Assembly: GCA_023548195.1 (NCBI GenBank)
Contig: JAJHZJ010000041.1
Coordinates: forward strand, 124,001-188,000
Reading direction: 5' to 3'
DNA: 64,000 nt
From: Bettongia penicillata ogilbyi
Lineage: Eukaryota; Chordata; Mammalia; Diprotodontia; Potoroidae
In this document: positions 31,521 through 43,746 of the stretch, piece after piece
Position numbering within the stretch: the first letter of the stretch is position 1
Layout: every line of letters begins with the position of its first letter
Notes under the pieces: generated by a model
Seen by the model: the letters and a program-made list of their open reading frames with translations, nothing else
Told to the model about the DNA's origin: nothing
Database searches by the model: none
Translations under genes and position numbers: made by a program

Positions 31521-31772
31521 GGACAGTTAGGTGGTTCAGTGTGTAGAATGCCAGAACTGTAGTTAGAAGGATGCATCTTCATGAGTTTAAATCTGGCCTC
31601 AGATACTGACTAGATGTGTAATCATAGATAAAGTCACTAAAAACTGCTTGCCTCAGTTTCCTTTTTAAAAAAAACTAGTTGAAGAAGGGAATGGCAAACC
31701 ACTGCAGGATCTTTGCCAAGAAAACCTTAAATAGGGTCAAGAAGAGTTGGACACAACTGAAAACAACTAAAC
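31521..31772 (+). repeat. tRNA-headed SINE with RTE tail (MAR1-like)
   Basis: Same tail type as the copy at 1,081: 'GGCAAACCACTGCAGGATCT', 'GCCAAGAAAACCTTAAATAG', 'GAAGAGTTGGACACAACTGA', ending in AAC repeats. It is full length. Confidence 0.85.
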
Positions 31773-33840
31773 TAGCATAGAAATGGAGAGAGTAAAAAAG
31801 AAATTGGAATGTGGTAACTACTGTGCAATGAACCCTGGCATAGCATATAGGAAGAGTTTCATTGATGAAAGCAGGTAATTAGAAGGTTAAAGGTCACTTT
31901 GGAGGCAATGACACAGCTTTCAACTTCCCAGTCCCATGGCAGGCAGTGTACTGGGGGCATGTAGAAATACAAATCATGGCAGGTAGTAGCAAGAGGTGGT
32001 ATATCCTAGAGTCCCACCTTGGTGAAACCACAAATAGAACTTGACAGTGGTGTGATCCCTGTTAGGATCAGGAAAGGTTTCATATTCCATATGAGCTCTT
32101 ATATACAATACCTCCTCTGGGGCTATTCTTTCAATTCACCCTTAAACTTGTTAGTTGGGTCATCAGAGGGACTGCTGAATTCTACCCACCTTAGGACTGT
32201 AGGAGTATACCTAGGGGAATAGGGTTTCTACTACTTTGCTTGCAAGTCCTGACTTGAGTGCCTTCCATTTCATCTCTGCCAGGAGACATCAATAGGCTTC
32301 AAAATAGGGGGAGGAATATTTACTAAGATGTAAGAAGAGTTGGTACAAAACATTTAATCTCCCTCAAAAAAGGATAAAATCTGATACACATTCCCAAAAG
32401 TATGCACACATCCATGGTAAATTGTGCTCTAAGTGTTAGGTACAATGATACAGGCACATGTAGAAAACATGTATACCCAAAGAGTAAATTCACAATTTTT
32501 AATTAGTAGAAACCTTTTTTTTCTCTTTGTGAAGTGCCCATAGAGTTCCCCTCAAATGTAGCTCTCTGCTGGGCTCTGAATGCTGAGACCTTTATAGAAT
32601 ACAGGGCTTACACTTCTTGATCACAATTCTTGAAACTCTTATATTGAATAGCTTTCTACATCCATGTGTATCCTTCTCTGTCCTTCTTTGTCTTCAGCGT
32701 CACTTCATTGTATCTCTCTGGTAACATGAAAGAGAGGAAATAAAAGATAAAAAATAAATAAATAAATAAAATACAAAGCCAAGAAAGATTCATAAAAAAC
32801 CAATTGAAAAACAGATAATGAGAAATACTGACAAAAGTTTCCCCAAGAAATCCAAAGTCACAAGAACATGAGAGAAACTTTCTTGCAGAGCATGTCTTCC
32901 ATAATCTTGACTGTTCTTGTTAATGAATTCCTGCTGATACTACCTCTACTTCCCTGACCATTTCTGTCATGGAGATATAGACAGTGAATCTCCCTTGGTC
33001 TCCTGACTTAGGCTTCTCTTTCTCTTTAAAGTACTGCCAATATCTCTGAGTTCTCTTCTTGTAGAAATATCAAGTTGGTATATAATAAGGTATTTCAATG
33101 GATATGCCATAAGATTAGAAATAGACATCAACACTAGAAGGTTGGGAGTACCCACTACTGCCAAAGGAATTAAAAACTTGTGGGTGATTTCAGGAAATTT
33201 CTCCTCAGGAAATCACTGTAGTTCAATTTTCTATTCCTGGAATTTCCCTGTCAAATTCACTAAGCTGAAAATACTTATACAGAAATAGCTAAAGATTGAC
33301 TGCCCAACACACTCAGCACCATTCAGCTTGCCACAGCTAGCTTCACACAGCCCAACCCCAGATGACACACAGAAGAGAAAAACAGCAACTAAAAACTGAC
33401 CCTATAATTTGAAGATCATCTACCTACCCCCAACATGACTCTACCACAAAATCATGTAATAGAATAATAATACTTTCGGGGGAAAATATTTTAAAAATTG
33501 ACTATAGAAATAAAATTAACAAAAAAGATATTAGAAATTTTTGGCCACCCAGATTTTGTATGGGGAGGAGAGAAAGAGAGAGAGAGACAGAGAGTCAGAG
33601 AGACAGAAAGAGATTTTGCTCAGGTCTAGTCATCATGACAGTCTTCAAAATGGTGTCCCTTCTTTCTACCTCCAAAAGGTTTTTCATGGTTCATTTTTTG
33701 TCTTCTTTTATTTTTACTACCAATTTTAATTTAGTTTGTTCCTCAGTGAGCAACAACAAAAAAGAAAAATGAACTATTAATATGCATATTATATTTACAT
33801 ATTTACATATACACGTATATATGTGTGTATTTATGTATAT
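31773..33840. other. Unassigned DNA with two small simple repeats
   Basis: An (AAAT)n run lies at about 32,747-32,770 and a GA-rich run at 33,568-33,620. A TATA/TGTA-rich patch (33,780-33,840) precedes the next SINE. No gene is recognised. Confidence 0.4.
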
Positions 33841-34072
33841 GTCAGTCATGTTCAACTCTTTGTAACCCTTTTGGGGGTTTTCTTCGTAGAGTACTGAAGT
33901 GGCTTACCATTTCCTTCTCCAGCTCAGTTTATAGATGAGGAAACTAAGGCAAACAGTGTTAAGTGACTTGCCCAAGATCACACAACTAGTTAAGTGTCTA
34001 AGGTCAGATGTAAACTCAGGTCTTCCTGATTCCAGGCCTAGCACTTTATCTACTGTGTCACCTAATTTCTCC
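33841..34072 (-). repeat. tRNA-headed SINE with RTE tail, minus strand
   Basis: The reverse of the MAR1-like type: the tail end 'GTCATGTTCAACTCTTTGTA' is on the left and the head 'CTACTGTGTCACCTAATTTC' on the right. It is full length. Confidence 0.85.
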
Positions 34073-34119
34073 ATACATACACATACATGTTTGTATGTCT
34101 ATGGTATATGTGTATGTAT

Positions 34120-34600
34120 TGTAGCCAATGCAATATTCACAGTGCCTACAGTAGTATGACTATGCCAACACAATTCTGAATCACAAAACATAACAGACTT
34201 TCCACATGGAAGACAGAACCAAAACATTTATTCAAACACCAGAAAGTTGAATCCCAACACCAGAAAACCAAATCCATCACAGAAACAAAGAAATCTATAC
34301 AAAATAACAATGCTTGGGGAATTACCATACCAAGCCTTCCCTCTGTTAGGCTTCCCACAAGCCAGCTCCCTTAAATAAAATCAGAAGCAAGTTCTCCCAC
34401 TCATGCTATTTGCTGCCTGCTTTCTCTGTCCTTCCCTGCTCTAACTGCTCTGACTCACTTCCTGCTCCACTACTTCTTGTTCCACCTGTTCAACAAACTC
34501 CTTACAGGCTCCATGTGACTAACACTTCCATGTTACCCAGGCAGGTCACATGGGCCTATTAATGGATGGGAAAGTTCTTCCCATTTAAATTATCATTACA
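34120..34600 (-). mobile_element. Solo LTR of an endogenous retrovirus, copy 1
   Basis: A 481-bp block bounded by TGTAG..ATTACA on the plus strand, so TG..CA on either strand. It is flanked by an exact 5-bp duplication TGTAT (34,115-34,119 and 34,601-34,605). It is homologous over its length to the block at 36,518-37,042. On the minus strand an AATAAA (34,227-34,232) lies about 110 bp before the end, which suggests minus orientation. The duplication on both sides means it is a complete solo LTR, not one end of a provirus. The family is not named. Confidence 0.82.
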
Positions 34601-34605
34601 TGTAT

Positions 34606-36517
34606 CAATGTAAATATGTATATAGACACTGCATGTATATAAATATACATATATATGTATTCTAAAAAAAAAATACCCACCCATATTAGTCATGTCTAAA
34701 AATGTATAATTCATCTCTTTACTCCACTTCCTAACAAGTTTTTAAACCTTAAAACTAAGCACATACCCACATAGAAGGAAGTAGGATTTAGAAATTTAAG
34801 ACTACACCAGTAGAAGATGTCCTGGGCATCATACAGAGTAGATGTATTCAAAACACAAAAGGATACATATTGCCAGGAAAAAGTTTCTGTTCTTATCCAA
34901 GTGTAGAACATGATGAGTTTTGGCAAAATTATGTGTCCTTTAAAATAAATCAGCAAAACTTGGAAGGTAGAAATATGGTGGCTGGAAACTAAAAGTCTGG
35001 TCTCAACCCTTTGACGCCAGTGTCTAGGAATATAATTAATCCCTATTTTAAGAAATGAAGCAGCCACCTAACTGTATCCAAAAAGGTAATTTAATAATAG
35101 TGTGTTGGACAAGAAGAGCTATAAAAGCACACAGTTTGCCAAGGAATTCTAAGATTTAATTTATAGGAAGTGCTTTGAAATTACTAAGATTTATTTGGAG
35201 GGGAAAAAAGAAACTAGCTAAGTCCAAACTTGAAGCAAGTTTTTCCAGTGAAAAAACTAATGTTTTTATCTAGTACAGAGTATTTTCAATGGATATGAAA
35301 AAGTATTCTTTAGTAGTGTAATTTTGGTGGGTAAGCCTTGGAAACCTTAGGAAGATTTATTTATCAAAGTTGAGGTTTGGAGACAGTATCATGTAGCCTT
35401 TCAGGCCTTACCATTTTCAGTACCCACCTCTTATCTAAGAGAAAAAGACAGTCTTTATTTCAACATCCTCAATCTAATTTTTTAGCACAGCATAACCAGA
35501 ATGCAAAAAAGCCTACACACAGGACAAAAACTTTATAGGGACCATAAATCAATTCTCTTTCTATTTTAGATAATTGGAGAATAGAATGAAAGTTACAATT
35601 AGGAAAGCAGAGATGCTGATGTCAATTAAATCAAAGTAAAGTCTGATGAATTGTAATTTGTCCCAACAATAAGAGAATGATTTTTATGCTGCATATGATA
35701 GTAAGGACACGTATTCACTAAGTGTTTAATTAGAGTTACCTTGGATTTTTGGATAAGGTTTCCTCTAAGTCCTTTCAGATATGTCTGACCACATCTACAT
35801 ATGAAAGAGACAAGAATGAAGATTACTAAGTAGAAGAAGCAATGACCTTGACCATAGGGCTTAACTTTGTTCCTAGACTTTTTTGCTATCTACTCATTTA
35901 CATGGGAGAATAGAAGGGGCATAGAGTTGGAAACTTGAGGAGCTCTGAAATCTATGACTATAGAGGAATCAGTGAGTATATAAATTATAGTCTTGCATTT
36001 AGAGTTTTAAATTGGAAGGTGTATGGAATACTCACCATAAGCTAACATTAGATTTGTCCCAACTCTATTAGCAACAATAGAATTGCAAAGATGAGCTATG
36101 AAGTCACTGCAGTTTGTTTTGAAGAGTTCGTCTTGAACTATCCTGTTATCAAGATGAGAGACTTCTAACCAAGACATCATAGGAAAGGGGTTATGCCTTT
36201 TCTGAAAAACTTTTTAGAGAGAAACCCTATGTACTTTGAGAAAAAAAAAGAACGTGACAGTTACCACCCTTCCAGAGAGGAAAGATAGTCAAAGTTTTCC
36301 ACTGAAACAGAGGCTTGAGGCAGTGAAGCAACATTCAACATACTTATATCCAGCAAATTGTGTCCTTTAATTGTTCATCTACATCAGAAGTTAATAGTCA
36401 ACCTGAAAACACAAAGAATTCAAAGTAAAATCAGTCAATTGAGATGCAGAATGAAGAAAATGGTAATGAAACATTTCCCTTATAAATATGGGGCACACTT
36501 TTCTACAAATACACACA
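34606..36517. other. Unassigned DNA between the two LTRs
   Basis: About 1.9 kb with no gag, protease, polymerase or envelope motif that I can see, no recognisable primer-binding site and no purine tract at the LTR edges. A 118-codon minus frame (34,711-35,067) has no recognised domain. I treat it as ordinary flanking DNA. Confidence 0.5.
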
Positions 36518-37042
36518 TGTAGTGTCAATGCAATATTCATAGTGCCTATGGCAGCCATGAATACCCCAGTACAATTCTGAATCATGAAACATCACAGACT
36601 CTCCACATGGAAGACAGAACCAAAACATCTATTCAGACACCAGAAAGCCAAATCCATCAGAGTAACAAAAATTTCTACACAATAACAATGAAGAGGACAA
36701 GACCATTCCCAAGTCTTCCCCCTGCTAGGCTTCCCACAAACCAGCTCCATTAAACAAATCACAAGCAGCCCCCCTTCAACAAAATCACAAACAAGCTTTT
36801 TCACTCATGCTAGCCAGATGTCTGCTTTCCTGTGTCCCTCCTAGCTCTGACTGCTCTCTAACCAATTTCCTCTCAGCTCTATTCTAGCTCTATCTCTTGC
36901 TCTTCCACCCTTCCTGCTCCACCCATTCAACAAGCTCATCCCACCACAGGTTCCATCTGACAAAGACTTCCATGTGACCCAGGGAAGTCACATAGGCGCA
37001 TTAATGAATGAGGAAGATCTCACCATTTAAATTACCATTACA
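36518..37042 (-). mobile_element. Solo LTR of the same family, copy 2
   Basis: A 525-bp block starting TGTAGTGTCAATGCAATATT and ending ATTACCATTACA. It shares most of its length with 34,120-34,600 ('CCACATGGAAGACAGAACCA', 'AGGCTTCCCACAA', 'TTCCATGTGACCC') and has the same orientation. It is longer, with an internal stretch (about 36,770-36,900) that differs from copy 1. Its flanks are ACACA and ATATA, at best a decayed duplication. Confidence 0.75.
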
Positions 37043-38109
37043 ATATATCAGTAGAAAAAGTGACTCACATAGTGAACACATAGAGAAGAGCACAAGGAAG
37101 ACGTGCAGCCAGAGCACATAGAAAGACAATTAAGTTTTCCCATAAATGTTCCTGAAATCTTGTAATGTTAACATCATGTTTTGTCTACTGGGGCCTAAGT
37201 CCCACCTGTTTTGTAATATCTCCTGGTGTCTTCATCTTTAGTGGTCATATAGAAGCTCACCAGTGGGAGCTTTTAGGATTTTAGGACATAGTGTATTCAA
37301 TTTCTGGGAAACTAATTTTGGAGGAGGGGGAGGTGTTGAGCAGTTAGTTTTCTACATCTAGTCTTTATATGATATAATAACATGTGCAACTGCAAAGCAC
37401 ATTAGACAAATTATAATTATGCTAGAACACTTTCTACTAATTCTTCCTGCAACCTAGGAAATTATATAGAAAAACAAATAACTTTATGAAAAGAACTTAA
37501 GTAAAACTCCAAAACTAAGCAAAGGGTTTACACACAAGGAAATGAGATGGGACATAAATTCTCTGAGAATAAGATTGAACTGAAGTAACTTAAATAAAAT
37601 CAATAGCAATGATAAATTGTTGATTTAAAAGAGGTAAATGTTTTTTTTAAGTATCTTTTGAAAAAATTTCTTTTTCTCAAGGTGAAAATATATATAGAGG
37701 ATATCACAAATCATTGAGATGATGGCTGATTTCACCATTAAAAGTCTGACCTTGAAAGGCTGTTAGTCGCTCAGGTCTTTGAAATTTCTACTTTTAAGTG
37801 TACTCCAATGAATAAGGCAAGAATATATATGCTCTTCTGAACGGTAACCATGGACATTATTATTGAGCATTCAGAAGTAAAAGCTAATAGATTGTATTTC
37901 TTAGAAATGAAGTAAATGACTACATTGTTTTGGGTATAAAGGTCTTTCTGGTGAGACTGCCTCAAATGTTGTAGGCTCAGAGATATATAGTTGAGAACTG
38001 AGGTGGGGAATGTTTTACTGTGAAATGTGGTGAGCAATAGTATTATATGTGTATTCGGCAACATTTTACCTTTGATATTTATGTCTCTCAGACAGGCTTT
38101 TTTTGGTTT
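37043..38109. other. Unassigned intergenic DNA
   Basis: No recognised repeat or gene. The last part (from about 37,750) could be the diverged upstream portion of the L1 fragment that follows. Confidence 0.4.
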
Positions 38110-39250
38110 ACATAAAGTTGAAAAGGGTTTGCTTTTTGCACAAACGAAATCATGGCACCTAAAATTAGAAGAATAATAGAAGATTGGGAAGGGGGAGTCT
38201 ATATAGCAAGTTTCTCTGATAAAGGTCTTAATTCTCAAATATATATATGTATATATAATATATAATATATATATATGGGGAACTGATAGAAATTTATAAG
38301 AATCATTCTTCAATTGTTTAAAGATCAATGATTCAGTTTTCAGAAGTTTTCAGAAGAAGAAATCAAAGCTACTAGTCATAAAAAAGTCATAAAAATCACT
38401 AATAACTAGAGAAGTGAAGAACAACATGCCACCTCACATCTAATAAATTGGTTAAGATGACAGAAAAGGGAAAATGACAAAAGTTGGAGGGGATATGAAA
38501 AATGGATAAATTGATATAATATGATGGAGCTGTGAATTTGTCTGATCATTCTAGAAAGAAAGTTCAACTCTGCCTAAAACAAATATCAAACTTTCCATAC
38601 CTTTGACCAAGCAGTACCTCTACTAGGTCTATGTCCCCAAGACAAAAGAAAAAGAGAAATTCCCCCATGTGTACAAAAATATTTTAGAGCTTTCCATGAT
38701 AGCAAAGAATTAGAAATTGAACAGATGCTCATCAATTGAAGAATGATACCTAAAAATATTGCGGTATGTGAATATCATGGAATATTATTGTGCTATAAAA
38801 AATAATGCAAGAAATGACTTCAGAAAGCTAGGAAAACTTAAATATTCTGATGAAAAGTGAAGTGGAGAGAATCAAGAGAAAAATTTACACAGTAACAACA
38901 ATATATATCATTATGAAACATCAATATATCACCATAATAAACTGTAAAAAAAAAAAACTCAGTAACTCTGATTACCAGAATGATCCATGGAAATTCCAAA
39001 GGAAAAATGATGAAAAATTCTTTTCACCTCTAGATAGAGAACTAATGGACTCAGAGTGCAGATGGAAGCATTTTTTTTTCTCGTTTATTTTTTCTTTTTC
39101 CCCTCTGAAACATGGCTAGTGTGAAAATTTATTTTGTATGACTTCATGTTGGAAATGAGTAGTGTATTTCTTGCTTTCTCACTGGGTGAGGGAGGAGTGA
39201 GGGAGATATAGAATTTGGAACTGAAAATAAACTAAAATTTAATTTTAAAA
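38110..39250 (+). repeat. L1 3' end (ORF2 C-terminus and 3' UTR)
   Basis: 'AGCAAGTTTCTCTGATAAAG', a TA microsatellite (38,240-38,277), 'CCTTTGACCAAGCAGTACCT', 'ACAAAAATATTTTAGAGC', 'TATTATTGTGCTATAAA', 'GAATTTGGAACTGAAAATAA'. It has the L1 3' order with an A-rich end, is 5'-truncated, and encodes nothing intact. Confidence 0.82.
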
Positions 39251-39255
39251 ATTAT

Positions 39256-41000
39256 TAGCAATAGCAATGGAAAGAGAAAGACATTAAAGGCATAAAGATA
39301 GGAGGAGACAAATTTGTCCTCATTGGATGATGGCATTATGGTTTACTTGTAAAATCCTAAGGTGTTGGCAGAGTAACTATTTGAGATCATTAATAGCTTT
39401 ACCAATGTTAAGGTTATAAAATAAACACCATTTCAAAATAGGTAAAATCTAGGAGACAATAACATAAACAGAATTCCCATTCAAAATAACTACAAGATGT
39501 ATTATATAGTTGTGTTTCTGTTTGCCAAAGAATACTCAATACCTATATAGATATAATTATAAAATCTTCTATAAAGAAATAAAAACTTAAGTAAAAATAA
39601 TATTTATTGCACATAGAATGTGTCAATATAATAAAAATGACAGTACACCTGAGGGTGTTTTACAGATTTAGTGCAATATCAATCAGACTAATCAAGGTGT
39701 ACTTTATAGAGTTAGGCAAAATAATAACAACATTCATTTGGAGGAAGGAAAGACTAAAAAGAATCACTGGCAATGATGAAATGGTTTAGGAATTAAAGGG
39801 AAATAATATTTCTATGTCTAAGTATTATTAAGCAATAATCAACTTTCTGTCTGCTTTATACCAGCCTTCAATACAATTTCCTTCCTTTCTTTTAAGTAGA
39901 AATATAAGTCAATAACCAGAGCAAAAAAGCAAGAATCAGAAACAATTAAACCCAACAAAATAATTTTCAACAAACTCAAAGCATAAATTACCTAAGCAAG
40001 AGTTCCCTATTTAATGGGAATTACCAGGAAAACTAAAAGAAATCTGGCAGAAGATAGGTTTAGACATTTGATATAATGTGATTTCCAAGTGTACATGTGA
40101 TCTGAATATTAAAGATTATAACATAGGAAAATTTGGAGAGAAAAAGATTTTACCTTTTCACAGCTATGGGAAAGTACTGAACTATTAACCAAATAATGGA
40201 TAGATGATGTTATAAAGGATAGAATATAATTATGATTACATGGAATTGAACAGATTTTGCCTGACCAAAATTAATTCAACTATGAGATGAAGGGAAAATA
40301 TTCACTAATAATACATCTTTTTATCAAATATCTCAAATAAGGATTGGATATATGAGACACATAGACAGCTAGTAAAAATATGTAAAAACGACATCCATTT
40401 TTAAATATATTTCATCAAAGGATATGAGTTCTCCAGAAAATACAAAGTATTAACAACTGAATGAAATATTTCTCCAAATGACTAATAGTAAGATAAATGG
40501 GGAAAAAAATCTCTCATGTTTCAAGCCACACTCAGCAAATTTGAGAAGATGACATAATATAGGAACATCAGTGCTAACAGGGACAATTATGCAAAGAGAG
40601 TCACACTAATAAATTATTGGTAGAGATATAAATTATTCCAATTATTCTATAAAGTCATTGGAAATATACCAAGTAAGTTTCTAAAATCTTTTTAGTCTGA
40701 CTCAGTGATCTCTCTGTGAGGCATATTCCCTAAGTTGTCAATGAAAACAAAAGAAAGGTTCCATATATATCAAATATTTATAGTAGCACTTTTTTGTGAT
40801 GGTAGAAAGCAGGAAACAAAGTAGATTTCTATTTAGAGGAAAATGGATAAAGAAATTGTAGTACATGATAATTGAATTGCCAATTAATCTATGGAATTAT
40901 TCATTGCAATTAAGGAAATGAAACCACAAGAGGATCTCTCAGGGTTGAATGAGGGGAAAGCATATCTAATTCTTTGGATACTTGATGGAAAAGACCATAA
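39256..41000 (+). pseudogene. ORF2: Old L1 ORF2 relic (RT core to C-terminus)
   Basis: It begins 'LAIAMEREKDIKGIKIG' (39,256), continues into the degraded catalytic block (about 39,325-39,345; the FADD codons read as 'attggatgat'), then 'VAGYKIN'-like text near 39,410. An open patch at 39,607-39,789 reads 'AISIRLIKVYFIELGK' and 'TTFIWRKERLK', a well-conserved L1 segment after the RT. It ends in degraded C-terminal and 3' sequence ('AAATATTTATAGTAGCAC', about 40,777). Many stops. It directly follows another L1 3' end, so two truncated L1 pieces lie head to tail. Confidence 0.75.
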
Positions 41001-41134
41001 TGGCAACAAGTGAGGAATAATACTTCAGTCACACTTTAATAAGACACAGAGAGTACAGAGACAAATGGCACAGTGGTAAAGAAGCAGACGTCATAGGAAC
41101 AGGGGATAGAATGGTGAAAGGAGGCAAGCATTAG
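41001..41134. other. Unassigned DNA
   Basis: Purine-rich stretch, nothing recognised. Confidence 0.35.
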
Positions 41135-41755
41135 GGAGGAGAAAATGGGGAGGGAAAAAGGTATAGTGAGTCATTTATGAAACTATATTCAGACTTGGAA
41201 GTACTCAACAACATGGACCCATGCAAATGGAGGCCTGGTTGGGGGGGGGAGCAGGAATTTTAGGGTCTCATTTTATAGGGTATTGGAGGGGAAGCAACTC
41301 TTATCTGTACCACCTTAAGGTTAGTTCATTAACATATTGACATCATTTCAAAGTTATCAACACCATCTTCGGGTTAGTTCACTAACATAGTATTTGCTGG
41401 TATTCTTGGGGACTTACTGTGCATTTCTGGAGCTTATCTGAGGCTTATATACCATTGGCTGGTAACAGGAGCTAGAAACCCTTACAATAAGGCCTAGGTG
41501 GCATCTCCTAATTTACATAGTTTCAGGATGTAGCCTTAGTTTATTTATGAGACAGCTTCCAGTGACTCCTGTCCTCCCCTAATTTATGAGACAGTTTGCA
41601 AATAACTGTTATGTTCCCTTAATTTATGGGACAATCTCTAAGTGACTTTGTAGTTCCCTTTTGCTATCTTGCTACCTAGTATTTTACCTGAGTTCAAAAG
41701 CTAGGGGATAATTGGGAGGACCAGAACAAAATATAACTTTAACACAACAATAGAT
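41135..41755 (-). repeat. Possible LTR with internal tandem repeats (tentative)
   Basis: Three imperfect units of about 50 bp, each starting 'AATTTATGRGACARY', lie at about 41,540-41,660. On the minus strand the block would open with TGTTGTGTTAAAG. Tandem units and a TG start fit an LTR, but I see no second copy, no clear TSD and no AATAAA in the right place. Confidence 0.35.
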
Positions 41756-41890
41756 AAATCAAAATTCTTTAAGCACCTACTTTGCGCTCAACACGTGCTA
41801 AGCACTAGGAATATAAATATTAAAAAACAAATATAAAGACAGTCCTTGCCTTCAATGAATTTATAATCTAATAGTAATGACAGCATACAA
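41756..41890 (+). repeat. Unnamed dispersed repeat, shared with 60,185
   Basis: 'TTTAAGCACCTACTTTGCGC', 'GTGCTAAGCACTAGGAATAT' and 'AGACAGTCCTTGCCTTCAAT' resemble a common mammalian dispersed sequence. A related piece is at 60,185-60,295. I cannot name the family. Confidence 0.5.
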
Positions 41891-42189
41891 AAAGGAAGCT
41901 GAGAAGAATGGGGAGAGGGATCTGATTTGGGGGCATGGTGGAAAATTCAGAGAAGTCCCAAAGTAGTGCAGCCAGGTGAGAAATAAGGAGATGTTTTAAA
42001 CTGATCATCCACCTTAAATAGAGGTTTGGAGTTCATGATTCCACCCTCTAATCAAAGGGGCAGAAAATAGTGATGGGGTAGAGTACAAAGTTGATAAAAT
42101 CTTTTAGGATGATGTGGTTTTCAAAAAAAAAATGAGTTTACAAAGCCATGGTGGAAAGCAGGTCCAAAATAGGATAGTCAGGTAAAAAA
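41891..42189. other. Unassigned DNA
   Basis: Nothing recognised. Confidence 0.35.
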
Positions 42190-42515
42190 TAACATGTATA
42201 TTATGAAACAGTACAGTGCTGTGAAAAACAATGTGAATACAATGACTACAGAGAAGCACTGAAATGTTTATGTGAACTGACACAAAGAGTAACAAGCAGA
42301 AAAAGGAAAACAATATGTGCAATAAGTGAAACAATATAAATGTTATATTCAAAACTAAAACGACTTAAGCCTGTCCAGAAAGAAGAGACCAGAGAAGACA
42401 TCTTCTTTTGCTTCTTTGTAGAGGTAAGGAATCATGTGTGGAACATCACACATCATCAATTTTTTTTTAATGTGGTGATTAGTTTAGCTTTTTTTTTTCT
42501 TCTTTGTTACAAGGA
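42190..42515 (+). repeat. L1 3' end, second subfamily
   Basis: 'ACAGTGCTGTGAAAAACAAT', 'TTATGTGAACTGACACAAAG', 'TGTAGAGGTAAGGAATCATG' and a T-rich end follow the 3' end of the L1 subfamily seen at 14,500. It is heavily 5'-truncated. Confidence 0.65.
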
Positions 42516-42517
42516 GT

Positions 42518-42645
42518 CAAGAGGTAGTATGATGTAATGGACAGAGAACTGGCCTCAAAGTCAGAAATATTTGGTTCAAGTCCTACCCCTGAGACATACT
42601 CACTATGTTATACTAGGGAAGTCACTTAACTTCTCAGTACTCTAG
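42518..42645 (+). repeat. tRNA-headed SINE, 3'-truncated
   Basis: 'AGAGGTAGTATGATGTAATG', 'AGAGAACTGGCCTCAAAGTC', 'GAAGTCACTTAACTTCTCAG'. The head and middle are present but no RTE tail. Confidence 0.72.
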
Positions 42646-42913
42646 CCAGGGCTACTTAAACTTTTTCCAATCTGACCCCTTTTCATGTACTGGCAGCTCC
42701 ATTACATGGTCTGAGGACATGGCCCCAATACAAAGTACATATACTTTGTGTATGGAACTAAGGCTGAAGTGAAATTGCACCAGATGCCTTGAATTCATAA
42801 TGTGTATGATTTTTAATTATTTTTTTGGTTTTTGCACATTCAGAAACCTTTTACTGTCATCAGTTTTTCACAACTCCATATGGTGTCCCAACTCACAGTT
42901 TAAGAAGGTACCA
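42646..42913. mobile_element. Short non-autonomous hAT-like transposon
   Basis: About 268 bp. The left end 'CAGGGCTACTTAAACTTTTT' and the right end '..ACTCACAGTTTAAGAAGGTA' are imperfect inverted repeats (shared core CTTAAACT / AGTTTAAG). The inner parts 'TCTGACCCCTTTTCATG' and 'CATATGGTGTCCCAACTCAC' also mirror each other loosely. There is no coding sequence. No clear 8-bp duplication is seen. Confidence 0.55.
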
Positions 42914-43436
42914 ACCTTCATCAATAGAAGGAATTTCCTCACCTGACATTTCCAAGTATTGGTGAAATCACAAGTTTTGTCTCAATTTTTATCCCTATTA
43001 CATCTAGCAGAATAATATCCAAATTCCCCTGGTTGTGTTTTACCAATGTTTACATATATGCTCTTTACTTTTTTGGGGGGGCAGTAGCATCACTGCGCCA
43101 ATCCCTATTATAGAAAATTACTCTGAGAAGAACAGAAAGAGATAGAGTAGAAAATGTAGTTTATGTAATAATAAAAAGTATCAATAAAATTTATTTCTAA
43201 AAAGCAAATAGATAACACAACAATAGAAGATAGATAGAAAGAAATAAGAAGTTGAAAATTCAAAACAGAAGAGGAAATCAATAGAGTTAAGTCCTAAAGG
43301 AGTTAAGGGAATGAAATCAAGTTACAAGTAAAAGAGTTTCCTTAAACAGAATAGCACTTTTTCTCTGTGACAAAAAAAAACCAAAAAACTGTCCTGGGAT
43401 CTGTTGCTTCAATATTGCCAAAATTTAGTCAGAAAT
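42914..43436. other. Unassigned DNA
   Basis: No recognised family. A G-run lies at about 43,074-43,081. Confidence 0.35.
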
Positions 43437-43746
43437 GTGTGTGTTCACCCTTCATTGCCAAAGAAGACCATGCCATCAGAGAAATGGTGACATGACTTGC
43501 ACTTGACTTTGTTTTGAATGAGGGAGGGCAGGGCAGGTCACCAGCTTCACTTCTCCTCCAGTATCTTTTGAATCCAGTGACCAGATATTCATCAGGATGA
43601 CTGGAGATGACCCAGGATGAGGCAATTGGGGTTAAGTGACTTGCCCAAGGTCACACAGCTAGTGAGTGTCAAGTGTCTGAGATGAGATTTGAACTCAGGT
43701 CTTTCTAACTCCTGCAGTGGTGCTCTATCCACTGTATCACCTGCCC
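43437..43746 (-). repeat. tRNA-headed SINE, long tail type, minus strand
   Basis: A full-length relative of 2,789 and 17,752: tail end 'TGTGTGTTCACCCTTCATTG' on the left, head 'CTGTATCACCTGCCCC' on the right. It appears less diverged than the 2,789 copy. Confidence 0.87.

Noticed and set aside
34711..35067. 118-codon minus-strand frame
   Set aside because: No recognisable domain, no conserved neighbours, no splice or promoter context, and a length reachable by chance in AT-rich DNA.
34120..37042. A 2.9-kb provirus with two LTRs
   Set aside because: Copy 1 has its own exact 5-bp duplication on both sides, and no gag, pol or env motif, primer-binding site or purine tract is visible between the copies.
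37771..38328. 185-codon open frame on the minus strand
   Set aside because: It runs antisense through an L1 3' fragment and a TA microsatellite. The residues show no family resemblance.
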